Below the pieces are notes generated by a model that saw nothing but the letters and a program-made list of their open reading frames with translations, searched no databases and was not told the DNA's origin. Below are positions 23,045 to 33,842 of a DNA stretch of 64,000 bases, in pieces. A program made the translations under genes and the position numbers. Positions within the stretch are counted from its first letter, which is position 1. Every line of letters begins with the position of its first letter. Source of the stretch: Rhytidiadelphus loreus (Eukaryota; Streptophyta; Bryopsida; Hypnales; Hylocomiaceae); assembly GCA_947034895.1 (NCBI GenBank), contig OX344765.1, positions 44,335,001 through 44,399,000 of the forward strand, given 5' to 3'.

Positions 23045-26000
23045 CACTACAAGAAAATGGCATGTTTTGCAACATGGAGAGAATAACTAGCTACCTAGAA
23101 CAACTAAAGAATGACTTGGACTTCCTACTTGCACCAATGCTGCAATATCCACAGCATCCAAGTCCTTTCGCAGTCACTAGTGCAACTTCAAGATGAAAAG
23201 TTCACAAGGTGCAAACTTCATCCGCTACTTTTTGTTCACGATGTCAAAGACTTAGTTTTTGAAGTGGATTGTTGTCATGTATTGTGACAACACTTCACTC
23301 TAGGGTGACTAAAAAATGACTTAAGAGTGACTAAATAATGACTCTAGGGCCCCTGGTAGACATCTTCTAGGGAGTTTCAACTCATTAACAAAAAACGAAA
23401 AGAAAAGAAGCCACCACAAAAGATGTGGTAGAAAGAGACTTTTCAAGCAACTTCAGTTTCACTGTAGAGCCACTACGGAATGAGTGACTTATCATTGCAC
23501 TTGACTTTGCACTTTAATACAAAATATTTATATTCTTTAAGATGTTGCCATGTGCCACATTAACAGATGTAGCTTCAAAAAGATGGTATATTATCCAAAA
23601 ATAAATTAGTAAATATTGGACAATGAATTTAAGCCTAATTATTCTTAATAAAAATTCACTAAATTAACAGAAAAATAGAAGATTTATGCTTTGCAAATGA
23701 TAATGTCATTGGGGTTTGGGGTATGACTTCCACTAGTTTATTAGAGCACCATCAATTGATGAATTCATGATGGTTTCTTCTTTTCTATGGTCTAACTTGC
23801 TTTTCTCTTTGGATTTTTTTGTATGATTTATTTAATCTCCTACAATTATAGGAGCAATTATTTATGACAATTTTTGCCATTGTTTTTGTGTGATTGTAAG
23901 AAACACCTGCCCAATTTTGTTATGTTTTACAGTATTCATGTCTTTTTTTTCTAGGGTACTTTAAAATTAGAAATTTTTTTAATTTAAAAAATATAGCCAA
24001 TGTATATACCTATAAGATGAAGGTAACTATTAAAGGAAAATCATAGAAAAATTCTCTAAGTAGGAGAACTAGGAAAGTGTCAAATCTTAAGAAAATAAAT
24101 ATTTTATTATTTGAATTAGGAAAAAATAGGAAAAAAATCAAATCAAAATTGGCTATTTGTAACAACTTCATGGAAGTCATAATTCACCAAAAAATACACC
24201 AAAATAAATTCTTACATGTTTTGAAATGCAAGTAAAAAGAAGCTCATGTTGTGAACTTCGACATGACATATAATTAACTACAAATGAAATCCTTTGAACC
24301 ATAGCTTAAAGTATACTATATGACCATTTTCACCAAATTTCAACTCCGAATTTGTTTCTTTGGGTACTATTTTGTTCAAAAAATCCCAATACACAATTGT
24401 AAATTGACAATGCCTTTGCAAGTTGTTCACATGTGCTTTTGCATTTTATGGACAATTGCAGTGCTTCTCCATGACCACTAAAAAATGTCTTCCAACAACT
24501 ACAAACAGTCATGTATTAATGAAGGTCTAGTAAAGTACATCTTCAACACCCTTCACAATCTAATTCACTGTGCGGTTTTCATACATCTTGACTCACTTTT
24601 GTTCCACATTCCCTACATCAATGGATAAGAGCAAGAAAAAATACATGTGATCTCGCATGTGATTATGATTTATGCTTTGAATCCATTTTGCAAAAGGTGG
24701 AGTGAATGGATTTGCAAGTTCCATGGTCCTCCAATTCGTATATGTGCATATAGTTTTATTGTAAAGCTTCCTCCAAGAACCTGATTCCAAGAAATAACTA
24801 AAAGTCTAGAACAATATTTCTAACAATGATTTACAATACTATCTCAATAGGGCCAGCTATGATTTCCGCATGACTAGATTTAGTTAGGTGAAATTTGTGT
24901 TACAAATTGTAGTGAGGTAACAACACAAAAATGACTGTGTCACGTCTTTTGTACTATTACACTCAGAAAAAATGTCAAAAAATGTCAAAGAAAATATCCT
25001 TTTCAATCCTTTTGTCAAATTTGTCTACAACTTTTGATTTGAGACTTGAAATCTAAAATGGATTTTTAGAGATTATAGAAAAAAAGATTTTTCTAACTTC
25101 TATTAATTCAAAGTTTTTTGAAAAGAATCAATCTACTATACCTAAATGAGGTTTAAAATATTATTTGTAACACAATTCCTGTATTTTACATATCCCATAT
25201 GGTTTGTGTTGCGTTCTACCACCCCACTAGTATAAAGGGCTTGTCATTTCACCTCTTCATAATCATACACTAATTGGCTTTAGAAGCCATGCAATACATT
25301 TGCCAAGTATGATGTATGGTATAATTTGTATGGTGTATAGTATATTCTATTTAGTGTATCTTGTATGATGAATGGTGTATAATGTTTGTTGTGGACTTCA
25401 AATGCATTTTTATGTGATTGTAGAATGACTACTTGTGTATTTTTGATTATATTCATTTTTGCACACATTGTTGCAACTTGAAAATGATGGGAAAATTCCT
25501 TCCTAATGTCCTAAGGGAGTGACCTAAATTCTAAATCCATGTCACTTTAGAATGATCACGGAATGACTTGCCATGTGTCAGATCATTTGAACAGCACAAA
25601 GATTCCATCACAACTTCTAAATGACTACATAATAAATGTTGACATGGTTGTCCACGTCATATTTTTAATGGGTTTATCATAACTTTAAAATGACTTGCAA
25701 ATGACTAGCCACGAGCTGTCCACATCAAATCTACAATGGGTTTGTTGTAACTCTAAAATGACTGGTCACGTGGATGTCCACATCAGATTCTCAAAGGGTC
25801 TATGCTTTCCATATGGCAGCTTTATAGCCATTTCCTTAAGCCAAACTTTCTTTATCACTTAGTTAACCATTGAATTTTTCATCCATTTGTACATCCAAGT
25901 ACTAAATGGATGGTGATAATACACCCGCAATCATTTACCAAAACGACTTGACTACAATGATTCCAGGGCCTTGAAGTCGTTTCGAAGTCAAATGTGTTAG

Positions 26001-26057
26001 AATGACTTCTTTGTAGTCATTTTTGCCAATCATTCTTTCCATCATTTTTTTGTAGTA
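23045..26057. mobile_element. Non-autonomous CACTA element, 3.0 kb, inside gag
   Basis: Left end CACTACAAGAAAATGGCATG; right end CCATCATTTTTTTGTAGTA, whose last base has changed from G to A. Flanking duplication TGG is present on both sides (23042-23044 and 26058-26060). Removing the element restores a continuous gag context. Subterminal regions are rich in AAATGACT-type repeats (for example near 23310-23345 and 25430-25760). The core holds the conserved TATA-bearing block and a GTATGGTGTATAG simple repeat, as in the 10249 element. No transposase was recognised. Confidence 0.82.
25181..25237 (+). promoter_or_regulatory. Conserved TATA-bearing block, copy 2
   Basis: ACATATCCCATAT followed ~25 bp later by CCCCACTAGTATAAAG, as at 10631-10687 and 60063-60118. 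It lies inside the 3-kb CACTA element and is followed by a GTATGG-type simple repeat as in copy 1. Confidence 0.5.
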
Positions 26058-28125
26058 TGGATGCCATGATGGCACCCAAAGGTTTGCCCATTCTAATTCC
26101 ACCAAACTTGGCACCTCAGGCTATGTCGTACACCTTCCGAAATTCTCAGGAATGTCTCATGAAGATCCTTCTAGCCACATTGAGTGTTACATTGAGGCCT
26201 TTATGACTAATGTGATTCTTCAAGAGTCATACCATTTAGTGTGGTTTTTAACTATTTTGGAGAGGCAAGCTTATGATTGGTATCGTTCACATGCCCCTGA
26301 GACATTTGCTAATTGGTTGGCCCTTCAAATGGCATTTTTTAGGCAATTTCGACTCGAGACTGGGCAACAAAGTGCCTTGGTGGCTCTTAAGGGAATGCGC
26401 CAAGGTTCAACTAAGGAAATCTTGGAATGCATTTGTCATTTCAACACGGTTATCACCCAATTTGTTGGAAACCATCTCACAGATGAAACCATCAAATTCT
26501 ACTTCATCCAAAGATTCAACAAACAAACTACCATGAGGAAAATTTTAAACTCGGTACCCTACACCTTAAATGATGTTCAAATAGTGGCGCAACATGTAGA
26601 ATGGATAGAACGGGAGAATGTTAGAATGTGGAACTGGACCGTGGCACCAATACCGGCATTCATTTCCACTCACTACATACTCTAATTTTGATAGAACTTC
26701 CCCATGAGCAACCGTACCTTCTCATTGCAAGTCAATCGACGCCACTTGACTCTAGGCTGCCGGTTCCCCAACTCTAATGGCATTCCCAATCGGAAACCTC
26801 CCTATTTGTAGAAATAGAGGTCAAATTTAAGAGAGCTAATGACAATCTCAAGGAAGATGTCATGAAATTGGTTAGGAGCCTTGGGGACCAAATTGCCATG
26901 ACCATTAATGCAAAATCAGCCTATGCACCACCTCCTCCAAATGAGAAGAAATTTTTCCACCAACATTTGGTGTCGAAATTGTAACCAATATGGCCATAGT
27001 CAACAATTTTGTCAATTGCCAAAGGCCATATGTAGCCCCTCAACCCTGATCAAATCCACTTAACCAATTAGGAGGGGATCAATCTCAACCGAGAGGTGTG
27101 CCATGCCCAACTTGTGGTCGGATGCATCCCATTGGATTCTGAATTTGTTGGGTCGAAATTGGAGTGCTATGTGGAAATTGAGGAGGCAATCATCCTACTA
27201 ATAAATATAGGAGGCCAAGAAAGGGGCTTGGGCCGGATCCAAATGCTACACAAAATCCACCCTCTAACTTATTTTACAACCGGCCACCACAAAAGGCTCA
27301 ACAAGGATACTACATGAGCCCCCAACCGATGCAATGGCATCCCCAATATGGGGCACAACCAATTGTCACCCAAACAGTAGCACCGCCACCAAATACTCCA
27401 CAACCATTGGATACTAACCGGCCTTTAGTACAAGGTTCAAGTAATGTTAGTTCCCAATATTACATGGAAATTCATCTAGCTTATCCTACGATGTCACAAC
27501 CCGCAATTTATCCACCTTCAGGAGTCTCATAAGATGCCCAAAATGAAGCGGTATTTTATCTCGAGGGAGCTCAAATACTAGTACATGCATCCTCTTCAAA
27601 CTCAGATACAAATGCAAATCAAAGTACCAATGTCATCATTCATGAGAATGATGACAAATCCAGGGCATCTACTAGCCAAAATCTGATTAGGCAAAGTGTA
27701 GCTGTAATGACACGGCAACAACGAGTCAACAATCCATTATTAGAGACCATCTCCGAGGAAACTAGCTGTTCGGAAGAGTCTTTGAATGTCCAAGCCACGA
27801 GAAGGTTTAAAAAAAATCAAACTCGTGAAAACATTTTTGAACCACTATTAGACCACCCATCTTTGGAAGATGCACCATTAGATGATCCATTGAGTGATGA
27901 GGAGGATGATCTCTACCGGTTTGTAGAAACTATGGGAGTTGGCAATCAAAAAGACTTGGTGTCAAAAGACCATTTTTCTCAAGCCTTCAATTTGGCGGAA
28001 GACTATGGTCTATGGTTTGATCTTTGTATCCCCAATATTTCTATTGCCTAACTCATCCAAGTGGCTCCTTCATTGGAAAAAGAATTAAGGAGGGAGCAAT
28101 TGTACCTAGGAGGCCATGAAAAACC

Positions 28126-28433
28126 ATGATGACCACTAGGATTTATTCTAATGCCTTGTTGGATGATGGGACACTAGAAATTGACGTATCCATTTTAGAC
28201 ACTTGCAAGGTCATTCCGGGAACACTAATAGATGGTGATAGTGACATAAATATTATGCCGCTTTCCACAATGGAAAGTCTCGGTCTAAAAGTCACCGATC
28301 CATCACCATATGTGGTGAACGTGGCAGACCAAAGGCCCGTCACCCCTTTTGGTCAAATCCTAAATTGCAAAATGGAGGCCAGGGGAGAAATTTATATTTT
28401 AACCTTTCATGTATTAAGGTTCAACAAGACCAC
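28126..28433 (+). pseudogene. Gypsy aspartic protease, N-terminal part
   Basis: An open frame carries LIDGDSDINIMPLSTMESLG, the retroviral-type aspartic protease signature region. The catalytic aspartate is in DGDSD, a variant of the usual D-S/G-G-S/A pattern. It then runs to FHVLRFNKTT, where LTR-X copy B is inserted at the TSD ACCAC. The sequence resumes at 32428 with YPLLLGRDWL, the usual end of plant gypsy proteases, so the break is caused purely by the insertion. Confidence 0.85.
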
Positions 28434-29697
28434 TGTGAGCCCCAAATTCGTCACTTGGGACTCATTGTTTTCTTTTTTTTTAGTTTATTACAAATTAAGG
28501 CATAAAGTACTACAAAAAACCCAAAAAAGAGTGTAGAACCAAAATAGATATGTCATGTACCAGTATAGCATTTGGTCATAAATAGCCTTTTATCCATAGA
28601 TTACCCATAAAACCCACTTGTATATAGGTTAGAACCCGTAATTAGTGGGAAACAATAGGGCTACTGGGAACTTACCCAAAATAGCCCAAAACCTAGTGCA
28701 TGTGACCATGATAGGCTAAATTAAGTCTTAGGAGAGGGAGGGAGGTCCCCACGTAAATCTCCAAAGATAGGTTCTAGTTTCCCCATTCCACCGACGAAAC
28801 ATTAGGAATCCAAATTGTTAGTTTGCAGGTGTTACTTGTCCCAGACAGGCCGCATGGAGGAATCCACAGCCGCCGGATAGTGTTCTCGGATCTGGAGCAT
28901 GTCGGGATGTCCACGGCAAAACCCATTCGCCAAGATTCCCTCACATGTGAAAGATTCCCTGACTGCCGGTGATTCAACAGAAGTCAGTTTTCACCACGCC
29001 ACCAACTGTGTGCCAGAATAGCCTAAGACTTGGCACGTGGTTTGGGGGACTCCATGAGAGGTTCCCCAAAAAGTCTCGGTTTTTTCTGATCTCCAAAGGA
29101 TCTTTTTCCGAGCAGTCAACCGCCAAAGGCCACGTTGGGAAATTCATGGAAAATACCCAGGCCGCGGTAAAATCTCACTAAAAATTAGACTAGCATCTTT
29201 TATGCTGATAACGCGCCCCGACAAATTTCATGGTGTTCCAATAGCGGGAAGCATCCGAAACTGACAACATCCCCCCAATTAATATTTACGGCAGGATCTT
29301 TGCGGGGTTGACCGGCGTCCCGGGAGCGTACGAAGTCGGAACGAAGACATCAAGGAGCCTTTTCTTACTCCCTAGAGCCTCCCCAACAACCCTAGCTAGT
29401 TACCCAAGCCCAAAAGAGGTAAACCCCAAAAGTTAGGTTTTTACCCTTTTAATTGGCTCCAGTTGGCACTAGTTTCCGATGGTTTTTTGTGATAGAAATA
29501 GGGGGTAGGGGCCCTCTTAGGCTAAAAATGGCATTCTGAAGCCATTGGCACAATCCATTTGCAATTCCGAGCTAAACTCCAAAAGTTAGAGGATAGGACC
29601 AGCGTAAAACCCAAAATTAGGTGAAAATCTCAAATTTGGATGAAAATCCGGATGGATGAGGTTACTCGTCGAGGGGGGGAGTGGGCCCTTGGAAACC

Positions 29698-29704
29698 TAT
29701 AAAA
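29698..29704 (+). promoter_or_regulatory. TATA box of LTR-X copy B
   Basis: CCTATAAAAGGGGGCCC, about 1.26 kb from the LTR start. All six copies in this window have a TATA-type motif in the same context, which marks the likely U3/R boundary ~30 bp downstream. Confidence 0.6.
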
Positions 29705-30184
29705 GGGGGCCCTTCTCTCTCCCAAAACACCCCCAATACTTGTTTTGGGTCTGTGGGTCCGAGTTATCTTGGAATTTTTGGCGTTTTAAGCCAAAAAACC
29801 TCTACGGTGTTTTTGGAGCACTTTTGGCTCCCGTTGTTGTTCTATTTCAAGCTTCCGAAAGGTCCCTTTGGGCCCTTCTATCTTACCTTGTACCTTGTTG
29901 TGGGTCGAGTGAGTTTCACTTACGCTTGCGTGTCCCCGTTGTACCTTGTACTAATCCTAAAGTCACCCCCCACCGTACCTTGGCGATGCCGCTTTGGGGG
30001 GCCTTTAGTATGTAAGTCTGGCCTTGTTTATGCTTACTTTGTGGGTACGGTTGCCTTGTATTTCAGTCCTAACCATAGTCAACCTTCCGTGTGTTGGGTG
30101 TGGGCCCCACTGCCCTGAAGGCGGCGAAGCTTTGAACCTATAAACTACCCTAGTCTTAGAGTGTGTGTCAAAAAACAGGCCTTA

Positions 30185-30325
30185 GACGGCGAAGCTTTGG
30201 ACCCAGGGGCATCCCAAGTCTTAGAGTTGGTGTCAAAACCAATTTGACGGCGAAGCTTTGGACCCAGGGGCATCCCAAGTCTTAGAGTTGGTGTCAAAAC
30301 CAATTTGACGGCGAAGCTTTGCACC
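30185..30325 (+). repeat. 61-bp tandem repeat in copy B
   Basis: GACGGCGAAGCTTTG starts at 30185, 30246 and 30307, exactly 61 bp apart, and the intervening sequence is nearly identical. Copy C has a decayed version of the same array. Confidence 0.88.
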
Positions 30326-30587
30326 CCATACATTTTTGGCTCCAAAGTTTAGTTCCCAAGATCTTCTTGGGAAAAGCCAAAGTTTAGCCCCCAAGAGTTG
30401 CCCTAGGTTGTAGGAAAGTAGCAGCCCTCCCCGTCACAAGATAGCGGGATTAGGAGTCACAAAGTCCAAGGTTAACCCCCACGGCGAAGCTTTGACCTTG
30501 ATCCTAGGCAAACGGCTTCCGGTTTAATTTTGTGTAGGTGGGTTCCCATATGGGAACCCGAGGGTGAGGAAATTTTGGGTTAAGCCA

Positions 30588-30690
30588 AGCCAGCCCAGCC
30601 AGCCCTGCCAGCCAGCCAACCCGCAAGCCAGCCAGCCCGCCAGTCCAGCGGCCGGTCCAGCAAGCAATCCAGCAAGCCGGTCCAGTAGCT
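30588..30690. repeat. CCAG-rich low-complexity tract in copy B
   Basis: A run of CCAGCCAGC-type tetramers with small changes, strongly GC-rich in an otherwise moderate-GC element. It creates repetitive ORFs on both strands that I do not regard as genes. Confidence 0.8.
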
Positions 30691-31689
30691 GGTTGCTCTC
30701 ACAACTGGTTGCTCTCACAAAACAGGACGATGCCCTGCAGGGCCCCAACCTACCTTTTTTTTGGATTTTTTTCCCAACAAGACTAAAAACTGGGGGTCCA
30801 GTTAGTGGGTATTAAAAAAAATGCTGATCAATCCTAAGAGCAAACAAAGGGAGGAGGGAGGAAAAGAAGTCGCCGTCCGCACACCCGACCTGCACATGCA
30901 ACCAAACGCTCTCACATCCCTCCAACAAGACAAAACAAACAATGGAGCGAGATTAGAGAGGGACATGACTAAGTAGGGAAGGAAGGAGAGAGAAGATCAA
31001 TAGTAAAGTAGGCTTAGGGGTGTAAGGAAATCCCCAAAAGGGTCTCTCCAACCATTAGAGGAAGGATGAGAATGACGCGGAGCATGACGACGTAAGGGGG
31101 TAGTTAGGCTCACAAGAAGTTAGCGTCATAGTTGTAAGACTCCATTAAGAGTTTGGTAGGAATAGTGTGGGAGTAAAAGAGGGGGAGACAAAGAGAAAGA
31201 AAGGGACCATTAAGGGTCGTTAGAGTGCACTACTTCGCCAAAGACTAAGCCGTAGGCATTTGACCGCTCCAAAATACGTGTCTACTATGGAATACGAGCA
31301 CGCGGCTGAAGGTATGGAGAAAAATGCCGCGCATGCCAACGACGATCAGGTGAGTCAGTAAACTAATCCCCGGTGCTTTTTCTTTTAATTTACGCTAAAC
31401 TCTGTTAGGTAGTGATGAATTTCGATTAGCAAATAGGAATTAGGGGGGGACCTTAAGTTTAGACATAAAAGTTTATCAATAGGACTAGAAGTATCCAAAC
31501 CCATCTCATACATAGAAATTGACCATAAAAGTAACCAAATTAGACTAAGATCGATAGGACTAGGAATTAGTAACCGTTAAGGTCAGAACTCAACCAAGAA
31601 GTAAACACTAGATTAAGAGAAAATAATCTAATTAGGAGTTAGGGTTAAATTAGCAAATCAAAAATTGCCTTAGGTAATAAAGACTTAGG

Positions 31690-32045
31690 GAAAAAAGATA
31701 AACTAAATTAGAAGATAAATTGGGAAAAAAGATAAGCTAAATTAGAAGATAAATTAGGGAAAAAAGATAAATTAAATTAGAAGATAAATTAGGGAAAAAA
31801 AAGATAAATTAAATTAGAAGATAAATTAGGAAAAAAGATAAATTAAATCAGAAGATAAATTAGGAAAAAAGATAAATTAAATTAGGAAAAAAGATAAATT
31901 AAATTAGGAAAAAAGATAAATTAAATTAGGGAAAAAAGATAAATTAAATTAGGGAAAAAAGATAAATTAAATTAGGAAAAAAGATAAATTAAATTAGGAA
32001 AAAAGATAAATTAAATTAGGAAAAAAATAAATTAAATTAGGAAGA
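31690..32045. repeat. AT-rich tandem array in copy B
   Basis: About fifteen irregular units of the AAAAAAGATAAATTAAATTA type, some carrying an extra GAAGATAAATTAG. The array is absent or minimal in copy C and explains part of the length difference between the two. Confidence 0.85.
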
Positions 32046-32427
32046 ACAAATGATAAAATTAGATTAGAAGGGAAATAACTTAGATTAGGAAAAAACCCAA
32101 TCAACTTAGGAAACCATGGAAGGGACTTAGGTAATCCCTCCTCAGTCTTAGGATAGGTCAATTAACCTCAGATTCCCATAGATTAGGATAGATTTGGTGG
32201 TAGTTCGCATAGGTTGCCGTTAGGGGACGGTTAGCCCGAACTATTCCCTCGCCAATTGGGGCAACTCCATTGTCACCTGCGGAAACTAAGAACTTAGTAA
32301 AGAAGATCCATTGCTTGGAAGGCACAATGGACCTACACTTAGTCACCCGTTAGGTTAGAATTTAGTTAACCCCTAGGACCTGGTTGTGTCCGATTAATTA
32401 CCAAGGGTGGGTAATTAAGCGCCCACA

Positions 32428-32686
32428 ACCACTTATCCCCTTCTTTTAGGCCGAGATTGGTTGAGACGAGTTAATGCTTCTTACCGGATGATCTCTACCG
32501 GTTGACCTCCAATTCTCTACCGATCTCTATCGGATGACCTCCAATTTTTCTTCAAATTACCAGTTGAAGAAAAATTCAAAGCCAAGAGTAAGTCTCATGT
32601 TGAGAATGTGGAATTTTTGCATCCTACATTGATCTTGAGGAAGGCCCCATCAAAAATTAAGGCCCTGGTCTTTATGATTGGAAGGA
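32428..32686 (+). pseudogene. Gypsy protease end and linker
   Basis: Starts in frame with YPLLLGRDWLRRVNA, the conserved C-terminus of plant gypsy proteases. It is followed by a degraded linker with three GATCTCTACCGG-like repeats (32490-32540) and the frame LVFMIG. It ends at the TSD AAGGA where LTR-X copy F begins. Confidence 0.8.
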
Positions 32687-33842
32687 TGTGGGCGCTTATT
32701 TACCCACCCTTGGTAAATAATCAAACACAACTAGGTTCTTGTTCCTACTTTTATCTACAGGTGTCTAGTATCAATCCATTGTGCCTTCCAAGCAATGGAT
32801 CTTTTCTATTCCCTAATCGGTTATGGTTGCTAAGAACAAAAAAAAAACTAATTCAGCTACAAGGTTTCTCTCGGGCTTTGACTCGTTATGGTGGTTTGGG
32901 AATAGGGATAGACGCATTCCTGTTTAAACCACTAGAGGTGGTCGGCCATCCCGTGCCATTTCCAAAAACATCAAATGTTACCCCATCCAATCCCCATAGT
33001 AAAAGATATTGAAAGATGAAGTTTAATTACTATTAGTGCCTAAACTTCATCCGCTGATTACTACTAGCCTAAATTTCAAATCTAATTTCTAATTTGACCT
33101 CTAGCCTTGGGATAATTTTTATTTCTTTATTCCTACAATTTTGTTCCTCGTGGATGAAGTTGACTATTTTTCATCCACTAGGACCTTTGAACTTCATCCA
33201 CCAATATCTCGCTCAATTCTACTATGATTTTGACGTATTTTAGATTTTTGAAAACCTCTAGACCTCTAATTTAAGGGTCTTCCCTCCATTCTAACTTGAA
33301 CCTAGTTCCACCTCCCTCTAGCTCTCGGCCTTGCTAACAATTGTCAAATTTAGAAGGCGCGGAAGGCATGAGATGACTTCTTAGTGTCTTACCAAAGCCT
33401 AGGCCCTAGTAGACCCTTGAGCCTACAAACCCCAGTAGTAACTCCCGAAGCTCCAAATCCCAATAGACCCTCGAGCCTATAGATCCAACAGTAATCCCCC
33501 GAAGCTCCAAAACCCCAACAATAATCCCCGAGCCCACAAATCCACGAAGTCCAAACCCTAGTAGTAATCCTTGATACATGGCCAGCTGTGCACCCAACAA
33601 ACCTCCGATGCCCAAACCCTAGTAGTAACCTCCAAAGCTCCTGACCTAGTAGTAACCCCTAAAGCGCACAGATCTAGCAATGACCTCCAAAAGCTCACGA
33701 CTCCAATAGTAATTATTTTCCGAAGCCCTAGACCCATCGGCACCTACCTTGGTGCTTTTGAGCTTATCAAACAAAACTTTTACCCCTAAGGGGAAGGAAA
33801 AAAAACAAGGAAAGAGAGGAGGGTTGGTCTTTCATCCCTATC

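Larger units (their letters stand above)
22594..28055 (+). pseudogene. Gypsy gag pseudogene
   Basis: From an ATG at 22594 the frame reads a stop early and then a long open stretch ending in EENIEEENQN and a proline run, interrupted by M2 (22795-23010) and by a CACTA element (23045-26057). The capsid-like part is 26140-26685, with the plant gag motif ERQAYDWYRS and the pattern F-FRQF. A zinc knuckle follows at 26971-27012 (C-x2-C-x4-H-x4-C), and two degraded knuckle-like stretches follow near 27105 and 27165. The tail is rich in P and Q, then acidic (LDDPLSDEEDD). In the living element it would bind and package the RNA genome. Frameshifts separate most parts. Confidence 0.8.
28434..32427 (+). 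mobile_element. LTR-X copy B, 4.0-kb solo LTR
   Basis: Starts TGTGAGCCCCAAATTCGTCA and ends TAATTAAGCGCCCACA, flanked by a perfect 5-bp TSD ACCAC (28429-28433 and 32428-32432). It splits the gypsy protease between two parts of one reading frame, which confirms both edges. Order: T-rich 5' end, conserved CGGTAAAATCTCACTAAAAA near 29163, TATA box at 29698, several ACGGCGAAGCTTTG motifs, 61-bp tandem repeats, a CCAG-rich tract and an AT-rich tandem array. No second LTR or internal domain was found, so it is a solo LTR. Its first ~1,570 bp are almost identical to copy C. Confidence 0.9.

Noticed and set aside
29656..30118. 119- and 145-codon ORFs in LTR-X copies B and C
   Set aside because: They overlap in different frames, span the TATA box and breakpoint region, and are alike in both copies only because the DNA is. 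There is no motif or start context.
30564..30815. Repetitive P/Q/A/S-rich ORFs on both strands
   Set aside because: They are created by the CCAG low-complexity tract; open frames on both strands are expected from such repeats.
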